Below are positions 32,541 to 40,956 of a stretch of DNA of 47,784 bases, in pieces. The position numbers were made by a program, and so were the translations under genes. The notes under the pieces were generated by a model. That model saw only the letters and a program-made list of their open reading frames with translations. It did no database searches and was not told where the DNA came from. The stretch comes from Pelomonas sp. Root1237 (GTDB lineage Bacteria > Pseudomonadota > Gammaproteobacteria > Burkholderiales > Burkholderiaceae_C): assembly GCF_001425055.1 (NCBI RefSeq), contig NZ_LMDK01000007.1:1-47784 (forward strand), written 5' to 3'. How positions within the stretch are numbered: the first letter of the stretch is position 1; the number at the start of each line of letters is the position of its first letter.

Positions 32541-35500
32541 TCAATTCCGGAAAGGCTTGAAGTAGCGCTGCCCGTCGATCCAATAGACAACTTCAATTTT
32601 CGACGGCACCTGACTGCCCGCTGAGTAAATCGGACTGACCTCCACCCTCACCTCCTTGCCCGCCTGCATCGCCTCGGCCCAGGATTTCTCCATGACCCGG
32701 AATTCGCCGCGATTCACGCTGGAGAGTTGGGCGACCAAGTTGATCTTCTCGCCGGCGCCTCCCACCAGCGTACCGATGAGGTGTCCGCCATCGTAGCCAT
32801 CGCCGCCCGCCCTGCCGGCCAGAAGCTGCTGGTAGGCATTGCGGTCCACCGTCGCGGGATTCAACGTCCCCTCGGCCTTCACGACGCGACCCAGGGTATC
32901 CGTCGTGTAGGTATGGCCGTTTGTCAGGACATAGGTGGCGTTCGACTTGAGCTCCCCGCTCAGCGCGGCATTCCAGTCACCTTTCTTGCCAGGAACCTCG
33001 CGTATGACGAAGCGGCCGGCCTCTCTTGCTTCGGCTTCGGCGGCATTGCCCAGCAAATGCCCGGCCACATCACCGCCTTCACGCGAGGCGGCCTGCAACA
33101 GCTCACCCACTTCCTTGCCGAGCCGGCTTTCAATCGCCGCCGCCTTGAGGACGCCCGCCAGTGGCAATCCGGCCTTGACAACGCCGGCGCCAAGTTCGTT
33201 GAGCGCCGCGTCGCCATAGGTTTCGGGAGTGATCGCTTCCACGGCGATACGCAGCCCTTCCAGAGCCACCTGACCGCTGCCACTGGTCTTCGCAACAGCC
33301 TGGTCGATCTGCGAAAGCAGGAAGTCCCGCACGTCGGCCACGACGGGGATGCGCTGGCCCCAGACGCCGGTTTCTGGCGGCTCGACGACCGGCCGGTTGT
33401 TGGCGGCAGCCCAGTCGCTGAAGGCCTGTGAGCGCTGCACCGCCGCGAGGGCATTGAGCTGCTGCATGCGCTGGGCCAGCATCGCCTCGAAGGCGGCGGT
33501 GACCTTGGGATCGACGGGCGGATTCAGGCCCGTGCCATCGCTGATGACCAGGCGACCGTTCTCGTCGCGGTAGACCTGGAATTTGTCGTGCTCGCCCGCC
33601 GGGTTGAGATCCACGTTCTGGCCGTAGATCTCGCGCATCATGCGGACGGTGAACTGGGAGTCGGACTCGCCCTCGCGAGGCGTGATCACGCTCAGATCGA
33701 CCGGCTCTGCCGGCAAAGGCGTCACGACGGCCGGTGGCGGGGCCGGCACGGGGAAGGTCTGCACGCCGTCGCCATCGGCCGGCGCCGGCGCGGGCGCCTG
33801 CACTGGAGGCAGGTTGTCCCGCATCAGCCCGTCCAGCCAGGCACTGGCAAATGCATGCGCCGGATCGTCCGGCGAGGCGGCCGCGCGGATGGCGCTGCCC
33901 AGCACCGTGTTGAAGGAGCGCGCGGCGAAGGCCTCGGCCGTGCTCATCGTGCCGGCCGCCACGGCCTTGTTGATGCTCTCGCCGATGTTGGCGTTCGTCA
34001 GGTCCGCCAGCCCGCTGGCAAAGCCCGCGATCGCGCCATCCTTGAACTTGCCGCCCAGCAGCGCCTGGATGCCGCCCTGCACCGTCATGCGGGCGGCGAC
34101 GCCAGCGGCCGCGCCCAGCCCGGCTTCCTTGAGCGTGTTGGTGAGCCCGGGCGTCAGGCCGGCCGTCAGTGCGCCGCTGACGGCGCCAATGAGCACGCCC
34201 TTGAGGCTGAGGTTGCCGTTGATGACCCCGCCCGCGAAGGAGGCCGCGGCACCGGCGGCCGCCGCCGAGCCGACGGCGCCCCAGCCGGCCGCCGAAGCCG
34301 CACCGGCGGTGGCCCAGCTGACGAAGGCCACCATCACGACCGGCATTGCACGCTCGAACCAGTTGCGGTGCTCGTAGAGGTTGTCGCGCGACGTGACCCA
34401 GCCGAGTTGCGGGTCGAAGCCGACGCCCGCGTCGTTGTTGAGCTTGGGCGCGCGGTTCAGGTCCAGCGCCACCAGGTCGCCGTCCCAGACGCCGCTGTCC
34501 CCGAGGGCGGCGTGCGGGTTGTCCAGGCCGGGCTGGCTGACCCAGCGGGGCGGGCCGCCACTCTCGCTGTTGTCCTGCTGCAGCGTGATCTGGCTGTGGG
34601 CCTGGCCGTAGAAGCGGGCGAACGCCTCCTGCGCCAGCCCGCCCTGGGCCAGCCAGGCGTTCGTGAACGCCGCCTCGTCGAAGACGCGCTGCGTGGCCAG
34701 CACCGGCGCGCCGCTGGCGTCGCGCAGGATCTCGCCGTCGCCCACGGTCTGGTAGATGCCGGTGGGCCAGCCCGTCTCCGGGTCGGTGCCGAACTGCAGC
34801 GGCACCTCGATCCAGCCCGTGCCGCCACCGTCGCGCGCGGCCTGCATGGCCGCGGCATGGGTCTGGCGCACGGCCGTCATGGCCTGGCTGAGCTGGGTCA
34901 GCTCGGCGACACGCTCGGTGCCGTACAGGCGCTGCTGCTCCAGCGCGAGGCCGCTCGTCGGCGCGGCGGGCGCGCCGCCGAGCTGGGTGCGCAGCTGGGT
35001 GATGAAGGGGTCAGCCAGATAGAGGTCGAGCTGGCCAAGGCTGACGGCGTCGCCCATCGCCACGCCGGGCTGCGGCGGCGGGCCGGCGTTGATGGCGTGG
35101 TCCTGCGTGCCCAGCGCCCACAGCCCCGGTTGCGTGCCGAGCAGTTGCTGCACGGGCTGGCCGTAAAGCTCGGCCAGCTTGTTCAGCGGCGCGGAGGCCT
35201 CGGGCCGCGCGGCAAGGCGCTCGCGGTAGGCCTGCTCGTAGGCACCATCGTCGAAGCTCAGCCACTGGCCCTGCGGCGCGGGGGCGCCCATGCCCTCGCG
35301 CAGCATCCAGGCCGGCACGGGCCCGGGAGCCGCGGCCGCCGCGGCGGTGTCGGGCACGAAGACGGCGCCGTTGACGGGGTTGCCGTCGTGATCGGTTTGC
35401 GCAGCCACCCAGCCGGAGCCGATCGCCTGCGCCACATCGGCGGGTGGCGCCTGACGGGCGGCTTCACGCGCAGCTTCGAATTCAGCGCGCACGCCCTTCA

Positions 35501-36050
35501 GCGCGGTTTCGCGCTGGTTCAACCAGTCCGGGTTGACTGCCGGGCCGAGCGGCAATGCCACGGTGCCTGTGTTGGCCGCGGGTGGCGTGGGCGCGGCAGC
35601 AGGGGGCGGCGCCTCGATGGGAGCCGCCGCTTCGACCGACGCCGGCTCGCTGGCCGACGGCGGTGCGGGTGCGGGCGGCGGGGCCGGCACGGGCACCTCG
35701 GCAACCGAGGCAGGCGTGTGGCTGGGCAGCTCGCCGTCCTGGCCGCCGTCGCGCTCGAAGCGCTCGAAACGTTCGAAGCGCCCTTCAGGCTCGCGCTGCC
35801 GCAGCGGCCAGCGGTCGCCATCGACCAGGCGCGGCAGCCGGCGCATCGGACCCGGTTCCGGCAGCAGCACGAAGGCCGGCGGTTGCCGGGCCATCTCGGC
35901 AAGCAACCGGCTGGGCGTCTCTTCGGCGATGACCGGTTCGGGCGCCGGCGCCTCAGATGCGCCATGCCGGGGCGCATCGGCGTCACGCTGCACCGGATCG
36001 AAGGCATCAAGGCTTTCAAAAGGGGCAACGCTGTAGTTGTCCAGCCGCAT
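32541..36050 (-). CDS. Polymorphic toxin with C-terminal DNA/RNA non-specific nuclease
   Basis: A 1169-residue protein. Residues 1-180 are Pro/Ala-rich and probably disordered, with an R-F-E repeat near 90-100. Residues ~180-560 are soluble and unrecognised. Residues ~565-720 are Gly/Ala-rich and hydrophobic, like pre-toxin or membrane-passage regions of contact-dependent toxins. Residues ~1040-1169 hold the nuclease, with D-G-G-H-L (His1090) and N-L-V-A-Q motifs of the Endonuclease_NS_2 group. No signal peptide, RHS, PAAR or haemagglutinin repeats are seen, so the export route is unclear. ATG at 36050 follows AGGGAG; the frame is open for 127 more codons. It splits the nasT-nrt locus. Confidence 0.78.
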   Translation of the reverse strand: MRLDNYSVAPFESLDAFDPVQRDADAPRHGASEAPAPEPVIAEETPSRLLAEMARQPPAFVLLPEPGPMRRLPRLVDGDRWPLRQREPEGRFERFERFERDGGQDGELPSHTPASVAEVPVPAPPPAPAPPSASEPASVEAAAPIEAPPPAAAPTPPAANTGTVALPLGPAVNPDWLNQRETALKGVRAEFEAAREAARQAPPADVAQAIGSGWVAAQTDHDGNPVNGAVFVPDTAAAAAAPGPVPAWMLREGMGAPAPQGQWLSFDDGAYEQAYRERLAARPEASAPLNKLAELYGQPVQQLLGTQPGLWALGTQDHAINAGPPPQPGVAMGDAVSLGQLDLYLADPFITQLRTQLGGAPAAPTSGLALEQQRLYGTERVAELTQLSQAMTAVRQTHAAAMQAARDGGGTGWIEVPLQFGTDPETGWPTGIYQTVGDGEILRDASGAPVLATQRVFDEAAFTNAWLAQGGLAQEAFARFYGQAHSQITLQQDNSESGGPPRWVSQPGLDNPHAALGDSGVWDGDLVALDLNRAPKLNNDAGVGFDPQLGWVTSRDNLYEHRNWFERAMPVVMVAFVSWATAGAASAAGWGAVGSAAAAGAAASFAGGVINGNLSLKGVLIGAVSGALTAGLTPGLTNTLKEAGLGAAAGVAARMTVQGGIQALLGGKFKDGAIAGFASGLADLTNANIGESINKAVAAGTMSTAEAFAARSFNTVLGSAIRAAASPDDPAHAFASAWLDGLMRDNLPPVQAPAPAPADGDGVQTFPVPAPPPAVVTPLPAEPVDLSVITPREGESDSQFTVRMMREIYGQNVDLNPAGEHDKFQVYRDENGRLVISDGTGLNPPVDPKVTAAFEAMLAQRMQQLNALAAVQRSQAFSDWAAANNRPVVEPPETGVWGQRIPVVADVRDFLLSQIDQAVAKTSGSGQVALEGLRIAVEAITPETYGDAALNELGAGVVKAGLPLAGVLKAAAIESRLGKEVGELLQAASREGGDVAGHLLGNAAEAEAREAGRFVIREVPGKKGDWNAALSGELKSNATYVLTNGHTYTTDTLGRVVKAEGTLNPATVDRNAYQQLLAGRAGGDGYDGGHLIGTLVGGAGEKINLVAQLSSVNRGEFRVMEKSWAEAMQAGKEVRVEVSPIYSAGSQVPSKIEVVYWIDGQRYFKPFRN

Positions 36051-36187
36051 GGGGCACTCCCTGTCTTGGTATGGCCGCATTGAAGCGGCTGACCCTGTCG
36101 GCGGGCAATTGCGGGCGCTCCTAAAAATGCATGCCCGCACCCGGGGCGCCGCGTACCCGGACGCACCAACACGCGTCGTGACTGCAC

Positions 36188-36243
36188 GCACCGACCCGGC
36201 GCAAACCGCCCGCCACAGCGCCTGCCATGCGCCAAGCGCGTGC
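36188..36243 (+). promoter_or_regulatory. Two NtrC-like enhancer sites
   Basis: GCACC-N5-GGCGC at 36188-36202 and GCGCC-N5-CGTGC at 36229-36243 resemble the NtrC dyad GCACC-N5-GGTGC. They are centred about 105 and 64 bp upstream of the predicted start of transcription, typical enhancer distances for a sigma-54 promoter. Confidence 0.45.
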
Positions 36244-36273
36244 AAATCGGGCCTGGCGCCACGGTGCGGGGGC

Positions 36274-36288
36274 TGGCACGCAACCTGC
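36274..36288 (+). promoter_or_regulatory. Sigma-54 promoter of the nrt operon
   Basis: TGGCACG-CAAC-CTGC matches the sigma-54 consensus at all key bases except one T. GG (36275-36276) and GC (36287-36288) are 12 bp apart. The predicted start point (~36300) coincides with the base of the first leader hairpin. Confidence 0.75.
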
Positions 36289-36300
36289 GTTAACCAATGC

Positions 36301-36354
36301 GAGGCCTGCAATGGCGCAGGCCTCTCGGGCCGGCCGGCTGATGAATCGGCCGGC
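36301..36354 (+). ncRNA. ANTAR-type (NasT-target) leader hairpins
   Basis: Hairpin 1 is a perfect 9-bp stem, GAGGCCTGC / GCAGGCCTC (36301-36309 and 36316-36324), closing a six-base loop AATGGC with A at loop position 1 and G at position 4, the hallmark of ANTAR targets. Hairpin 2 (36333-36354) has a 9-bp stem with one T-G pair and a small TGAA loop; its loop does not show the A1-G4 pattern. Placement right at the predicted transcript start and upstream of nrtA fits NasT-dependent antitermination. Confidence 0.65.
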
Positions 36355-36463
36355 ACTTCGGGACAACGGCGTCCGACCTCTCCTTTGTCGCTCGCACTGC
36401 TCGCCGCGGTGCGGGCGATGCGTGGTCGCACGGCGTTGCGCCTTGCATGAACAGGAGCCCGTG

Positions 36464-37711
36464 ATGACCGCCAGCGACAACTCGAACGCCACGCCCCACC
36501 TTCAGCGCCGCAGCCTGCTGGCCGCGGCTGCAGCCCTCCCCACCCTCGGCTTGGCCGGCGGTGCCTGGGCCCAGGGATCGGACAAGCCCGAGAAGGAGGA
36601 AGTGCGCATCGGCTTCATCCCGCTGACGGATTGCGCATCGGTCGTGATGGCCGCCGAGCTGGGCTTCGACAAGAAGTACGGCGTCAAGATCATCCCGACC
36701 AAGGAGGCTTCCTGGGCCGGCGTGCGCGACAAGCTCGTCAACGGCGAGCTGGACATGGCGCATGTGCTCTACGGCCTCGTCTACGGCGTCCATCTGGGCA
36801 CCAGCGGCCCCAAGAAGGACATGGCCGTGCTGATGGCCCTGAACAACAACGGCCAGGCCATCACGCTGTCCAAGGCCCTGGCCGACAAGGGCGCCATCGA
36901 CGGCCCCTCGCTGGCCAAGGTGATGGCCGCCAACCCCCGCGAATACACCTTCGCCGGCACCTTCCCGACCGGCACCCACGCGATGTGGATGCACTACTGG
37001 CTGGCCGCCGCGGGCATCAACCCGATGTCCGGCGCCAAGCTCATCACCGTGCCGCCGCCGCAGATGGTGGCCAATATGCGCGTGGGCAACATGGACGGCT
37101 TTTGCGTCGGCGAGCCCTGGAACCACCGCGCCATCATGGACGGCATCGGCATCACGGCCAACACGACGCAGGACATCTGGAAGGACCACCCCGAGAAGGT
37201 GCTGGGCACCAGCGCCGACTTCGTCAAGAAGTACCCCAACACCACCCGCGCCGTCATGATGGCCGTGCTGGAGGCCAGCCGCTGGATCGACGCCAGCCTG
37301 TCCAACAAGCTGAAGATGGCCGAGACGGTGGCGCAGAAGGCCTACATCAACACCGGTGTCGACGCGATCAACCAGCGCATCCTGGGCCGCTACCAGAACG
37401 GCCTGGGCAAGACCTGGGACGACCCCAATCACATGAAGTTCTTCAACGACGGTGCGGTGAACTACCCCTACCTGTCCGACGGCATGTGGTTCCTGACCCA
37501 GCACAAGCGCTGGGGCCTGCTCAAGGCCCACCCTGACTATCTGGCCGTGGCCAAGCAAGTCAACCAGACGGCGCTCTACAAGCAAGTGGCCAGCGCCATG
37601 GGCATCAACGTGCCCAAGAGTGACTTCCGCACCAGCAAGCTGATCGACGGCGTTGTCTGGGATGGCAAGGACCCGGCGAAGTACGCCGACGGCTTCAAGA
37701 TCAAGGCTTAA
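36464..37711 (+). CDS. nrtA: Nitrate ABC transporter substrate-binding protein (NrtA/CmpA family)
   Basis: A 415-residue periplasmic protein with a twin-arginine signal (Arg15-Arg16 followed by a hydrophobic stretch, cleavage near A-W-A-Q). The mature start R-I-G-F-I-P-L-T-D-C-A and later G-F-C-V-G-E-P-W are NrtA/CmpA hallmarks. It captures nitrate (or bicarbonate/cyanate in relatives); the NasT-type leader argues for nitrate. AGGAG lies 8 bp before the ATG at 36464; a GTG sits one codon earlier. It heads nrtABD: the next gene starts 2 bp after its stop. Expression should need sigma-54 and antitermination. Confidence 0.88.
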   Translation: MTASDNSNATPHLQRRSLLAAAAALPTLGLAGGAWAQGSDKPEKEEVRIGFIPLTDCASVVMAAELGFDKKYGVKIIPTKEASWAGVRDKLVNGELDMAHVLYGLVYGVHLGTSGPKKDMAVLMALNNNGQAITLSKALADKGAIDGPSLAKVMAANPREYTFAGTFPTGTHAMWMHYWLAAAGINPMSGAKLITVPPPQMVANMRVGNMDGFCVGEPWNHRAIMDGIGITANTTQDIWKDHPEKVLGTSADFVKKYPNTTRAVMMAVLEASRWIDASLSNKLKMAETVAQKAYINTGVDAINQRILGRYQNGLGKTWDDPNHMKFFNDGAVNYPYLSDGMWFLTQHKRWGLLKAHPDYLAVAKQVNQTALYKQVASAMGINVPKSDFRTSKLIDGVVWDGKDPAKYADGFKIKA

Positions 37712-37713
37712 TC

Positions 37714-38619
37714 ATGGTCTCCGCAGTCTTCCACTCCCCGGGCGAAGCCGTTGCGGCTTCTGCATCCACCACCACCGCCAGCGCCAGCCGCCCCGCGGTT
37801 GCCGCACCCGCCGAGATGCCCAAGCCTGCACCGAAACGCACGCCCTACGACTGGCGTGCGCTGGCGATGCGCGTGCTGCCCCCCGTCCTCGGCATGACCC
37901 TGCTCATTGGCCTTTGGGGCCTGGCCACCATGAAGGGCGGCAGCTTCCCCACCCCGGCAGCAACCTTCGATGCCGCCGTGCAGCTCTTCTCCGACCCGTT
38001 CTATCGCAAGGGCCCGAACGACCAGGGCATAGGCTGGAACATCCTGAACTCGCTGTCGCGCGTCGGCATGGGCTTCGGCCTGGCGGCCCTCGTCGGCATC
38101 CCGCTGGGTTTCATCATCGGCCGCTTCGAGTTCGCCAACCGCATGGTGTCGCCGCTGATCGCGCTACTCAAGCCGGTGTCTCCGCTGGCCTGGCTGCCCA
38201 TCGGCCTGCTGGTGTTCAAGAGCGCCAACCCGGCCGCGATCTGGACCATCTTCATCTGCTCGATCTGGCCCATGGTGGTGAACACAGCCGTCGGCGTGCA
38301 GCGCGTGCCGGTCGACTACCTCAACGTCGCCCGCGTGCTTCGCCTGTCCGAGTGGAAGGTCATCACGCGCATCCTGCTGCCCGCGGTGCTGCCCTATGTG
38401 CTGACGGGCGTGCGCCTGTCGGTCGGTACGGCCTGGCTGGTCATCGTCGCGGCCGAGATGCTGACCGGCGGCGTCGGCATCGGCTTCTGGGTCTGGGACG
38501 AGTGGAACAACCTCAACGTCGCCCACATCATCATCGCCATCTTCGTCATCGGTACCGTCGGGCTGCTGCTCGAATGGTTCCTGATGTCTCTTGCCAAGCA
38601 CTTCACCTTCGAGGACTGA
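37714..38619 (+). CDS. nrtB: Nitrate ABC transporter permease
   Basis: A 301-residue inner-membrane permease with a ~45-residue Ala/Pro-rich N-terminal extension, six predicted helices and the binding-protein-dependent transport motif E-A-A-like loop (R-V-P-V-D-Y-L-N-V-A-R-V-L near 195-207) that contacts the ATPase. N-terminal P-L-I-A-L-L-K-P-V-S-P-L-A-W-L-P is characteristic of NrtB/SsuC-type permeases. It starts 2 bp after nrtA and ends 4 bp before nrtD, so the three genes are one operon. Confidence 0.9.
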   Translation: MVSAVFHSPGEAVAASASTTTASASRPAVAAPAEMPKPAPKRTPYDWRALAMRVLPPVLGMTLLIGLWGLATMKGGSFPTPAATFDAAVQLFSDPFYRKGPNDQGIGWNILNSLSRVGMGFGLAALVGIPLGFIIGRFEFANRMVSPLIALLKPVSPLAWLPIGLLVFKSANPAAIWTIFICSIWPMVVNTAVGVQRVPVDYLNVARVLRLSEWKVITRILLPAVLPYVLTGVRLSVGTAWLVIVAAEMLTGGVGIGFWVWDEWNNLNVAHIIIAIFVIGTVGLLLEWFLMSLAKHFTFED

Positions 38620-38623
38620 TGCC

Positions 38624-39421
38624 ATGAAGCCCTTCATCCAAGTGCAAGCCGCCGAGATGGTCTTCACCACCCGCAAGGGGCGCTTCCATGCGCTGCAGGA
38701 CGTCAATCTCGACGTGCAGCGCGGCGAGTTCATCACGTTGATCGGCCACTCGGGCTGCGGCAAATCGACACTGCTCAACCTGATCGCCGGCCTGCTGGCG
38801 CCGACCTCGGGCGCGCTGATCTGCGACGGCCGCGAGATCGCCGCGCCGGGGCCCGAGCGTGCCGTCGTCTTCCAGAACCACTCGCTGCTGCCCTGGCTCT
38901 CCTGCCTGGACAACGTGCTGCTGGCGGTCGAGTCCGTCTTCAGTGGCAAGGAGAGCCCCGCCCAGCTCAAGGTGCGCGCCCGCGCCGCGCTGGAGCTGGT
39001 GGGCATGAGCCATGCGCTGCACAAGCGCCCGCATGAAATCTCGGGCGGCATGAAGCAGCGCGTCGGCATCGCCCGGGCCCTGGCCATGGAGCCCAAGGTG
39101 CTGCTGATGGACGAGCCCTTCGGTGCGCTGGACGCGCTGACCCGCGCCAAGCTGCAGGACGAGCTGCTGAAGATCGTCGCGCGCACGCAGAGCACGGTGG
39201 TCATGGTGACCCACGACGTGGACGAAGCCGTGCTGCTGTCGGATCGCATCGTCATGATGACCAACGGGCCGGCGGCGACGATTGGCGAGATTCTGGAAGT
39301 CGGCATCCCGCGGCCGCGCGCGCGTGTGGAGCTGGCCGAGGATGCCCGCTACGTGGCGGCGCGCAAGGAGGTCATCGACTTCCTGTACACAAGGCATGCG
39401 CATGTGGAGCAGGCAGCTTGA
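38624..39421 (+). CDS. nrtD: Nitrate ABC transporter ATP-binding protein
   Basis: A 265-residue ATPase with Walker A G-H-S-G-C-G-K-S-T, Q-loop Q-N-H-S-L-L-P, signature S-G-G-M-K-Q-R and Walker B L-L-M-D-E-P-F-G-A-L-D, all as in NrtC/D and SsuB. There is no fused NrtA-like domain, so it matches the short NrtD/NasD form. ATG at 38624 lies 4 bp after nrtB. An 8-bp unit CTTGATGG is repeated three times across the stop codon (39418-39441). No nitrate reductase gene follows; the palindromic repeat begins 30 bp downstream. Confidence 0.9.
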   Translation: MKPFIQVQAAEMVFTTRKGRFHALQDVNLDVQRGEFITLIGHSGCGKSTLLNLIAGLLAPTSGALICDGREIAAPGPERAVVFQNHSLLPWLSCLDNVLLAVESVFSGKESPAQLKVRARAALELVGMSHALHKRPHEISGGMKQRVGIARALAMEPKVLLMDEPFGALDALTRAKLQDELLKIVARTQSTVVMVTHDVDEAVLLSDRIVMMTNGPAATIGEILEVGIPRPRARVELAEDARYVAARKEVIDFLYTRHAHVEQAA

Positions 39422-39450
39422 TGGCTTGATGGCTTGATGGCTGCGGGCGG

Positions 39451-40079
39451 GCTGCTTTTGCGCAGAGCGCGTCTGCTCGCTGCATTGCCGGGAGTCCGTC
39501 CCGGCGGCCGGGTAACTTTCTTCTGCGGGGCCAGAAGAAAGTCACCAAAGAAGAGGCCCTGAACCGCACACCATCGCGGCGCCGCCGTCAGCGGCGCGCG
39601 AAAACGCCCTCCGGCTTTGCGGGACGAAGCGACCCGCTGCGCTCTCGCTGCTGTCCCTGTCACCCGCACCATCCATCGCACCACCTGCCCGCTTAACGCG
39701 CGGCTGCACGCCGAACTCACCAGAAAACCAAATGCAGCGTCGCTCGGGCGACGCAACCGGTGGCTGGCACCAACCCCTGTGGCGTCGCCCCAGCGACGCG
39801 GTATTTCCTGGTGAGTTCGGCGTGCAGCCGACGTTAACCGGCGTGAAGGGGCGATCCTTGATGCTCGTCATAGGGACAGCAGCGAGAGCGCAGCGGGTCG
39901 CGTCTGCCCGAAATGGAAGTGAGAGTTTTCGCGCGCCGCTCCTCGCGGCGTCGCGCTCGCGTGCGGTTCAGCGCCTCTTCTTTGGTGACTTTCTTCTGGC
40001 GCCGCAGAAGAAAGTTACCCGGCCGCCGGGACGGACTCCCGGCAATGCAGCGGGCAGGCACGCTCTCCGCTAAAGCAAC
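39451..40079. repeat. Large imperfect palindrome (two inverted copies of the interspersed repeat)
   Basis: Arms of about 310 bp, symmetric around 39765, run from GCTTTTGCG (39453) to CGCTAAAGC (40068). The outer ~100 bp of each arm (39478-39585 and 39945-40055) match almost base for base. Further matched blocks are CGACCCGCTGCGCTCTCGCTG (39630-39650) with its complement at 39879-39899, and GGCTGCACGCCGAACTCACC (39701-39720) with 39808-39828. Nested hairpins include ACTTTCTTCTG/CAGAAGAAAGT in each arm and GCGTCGCT-GGGCGACGC twice at the centre. Open frames across it are by-products of the repeat. Confidence 0.85.
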
Positions 40080-40087
40080 CCTCCAAC

Positions 40088-40882
40088 CTACCCAGCCACT
40101 ACCTCGAAATAGCGCTCAAACGACGCATCCACCGCTTGCCGCCCACCGCCGATGATGTTCAGCCCCCACGTGAACCCATAAACATCATCGAAGGGAATAC
40201 CCCGCAGCCTCGCCTGCGTTTCCCTCACCAACGCCGGCCTTGCCGGCACATGGTTGGGCACGCTGTACATGAAGCTGACATGCCGCCGGTCCTGCGCCAC
40301 ATGCAGCGCATCACCCGCCAGCAACAGCGACTTTCCGCCACCAGACCAATGCAGCACCGTGCTGCCCGGGAAATGCCCCGGGCAGCGCAGCAGCGTCGCG
40401 CCGCGGCCCAGGTCCAGCGTGTCGCCGCGCCAAAACTCCACCCAGCGCGAACAGCGCGCCACCCACTCCCGGTCGTTCTCGTGCACGAAGATCGGCACGC
40501 CGCCCAACGCCTCGCTCCAGCGCACCATGGCCGAATAGAAGTGCGGGTGGGAGATCGCGATGCGCTCCACGCCACCGCACCGCTTCAGCTCAGCCACCGC
40601 CTCTTCTGTGACAAGGGCCGTGCTCTCCCACAACACACCCGCCTCGGGCAGATGCAGCGCCCGCTGCGGAATCGCGAAGCCCGGCGCGACACCGATGCCG
40701 AACAGCGTGTGATCCATCTCCAGCCGGTTGCGGTGGAGGGTGGCCAGCTCGTCATGTGTCGTCCAGGCCTGCCCTTGCCAGCCGACGTACTGACGCTCGT
40801 CGCTGCAGATGCGGCACAGCCCCGGCGGCTGGGCGCTGTCGTCGTGTTCGGTGCCGCAGGTGCGGCACATGAAGTGGGCCAT
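40088..40882 (-). CDS. Metallo-beta-lactamase-fold protein with N-terminal zinc ribbon
   Basis: A 264-residue protein. Cys6, Cys9, Cys23 and Cys26 form a probable zinc ribbon. The MBL fold follows: His112-Pro-His114 replaces the first half of H-x-H-x-D-H, with Phe-Tyr-Ser where the Asp-His pair is expected; His170 (C-P-G-H) and Asp191 (A-G-D) are kept. It may bind one metal or act with altered chemistry; relatives are annotated as hydrolases of unknown substrate. ATG at 40882 is followed directly by the ribbon. Its stop abuts the large palindrome, which may act as its terminator. Confidence 0.78.
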   Translation of the reverse strand: MAHFMCRTCGTEHDDSAQPPGLCRICSDERQYVGWQGQAWTTHDELATLHRNRLEMDHTLFGIGVAPGFAIPQRALHLPEAGVLWESTALVTEEAVAELKRCGGVERIAISHPHFYSAMVRWSEALGGVPIFVHENDREWVARCSRWVEFWRGDTLDLGRGATLLRCPGHFPGSTVLHWSGGGKSLLLAGDALHVAQDRRHVSFMYSVPNHVPARPALVRETQARLRGIPFDDVYGFTWGLNIIGGGRQAVDASFERYFEVVAG

Positions 40883-40956
40883 CGTGTGCTCCGTGATTTG
40901 CCAGGCCTGCAGCCTAGGCAGTCCGGTCGCCCGGTCACAGAGCCAAGTTCAGCGAT

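Larger units (their letters stand above)
36051..36463. other. 413-bp divergent regulatory gap (toxin / nrt operon)
   Basis: Contains two NtrC-like dyads, a sigma-54 promoter and an ANTAR-type leader reading rightwards into nrtA (annotated separately), plus the toxin promoter reading leftwards, for which I see only the AGGGAG ribosome site. A further GC-rich hairpin, GTGCG/CGCAC around 36410-36430, and GGCG-TTG-CGCC at 36433-36443 could be the terminator that NasT overrides. Confidence 0.6.

Noticed and set aside
33588..36083. 831-codon plus-strand frame opposite the toxin gene
   Set aside because: Arg/Gly-rich shadow; the minus strand has the nuclease motif, start site and immunity gene.
36333..36354. 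Second leader hairpin as a full ANTAR six-base loop
   Set aside because: The best fold leaves a TGAA loop; opening one pair gives ATGAAT, with A at position 4 rather than G. I keep it only as an accompanying hairpin.
39418..39441. Three tandem CTTGATGG units as a possible CRISPR or phase-variable tract
   Set aside because: Too short and without spacers; most of it lies after the nrtD stop codon, so it cannot change the reading frame of that gene.
39349..40155. Several open frames of 65-135 codons around the palindrome
   Set aside because: They follow the repeat arms, lack ribosome sites and appear in mirror image on both strands.
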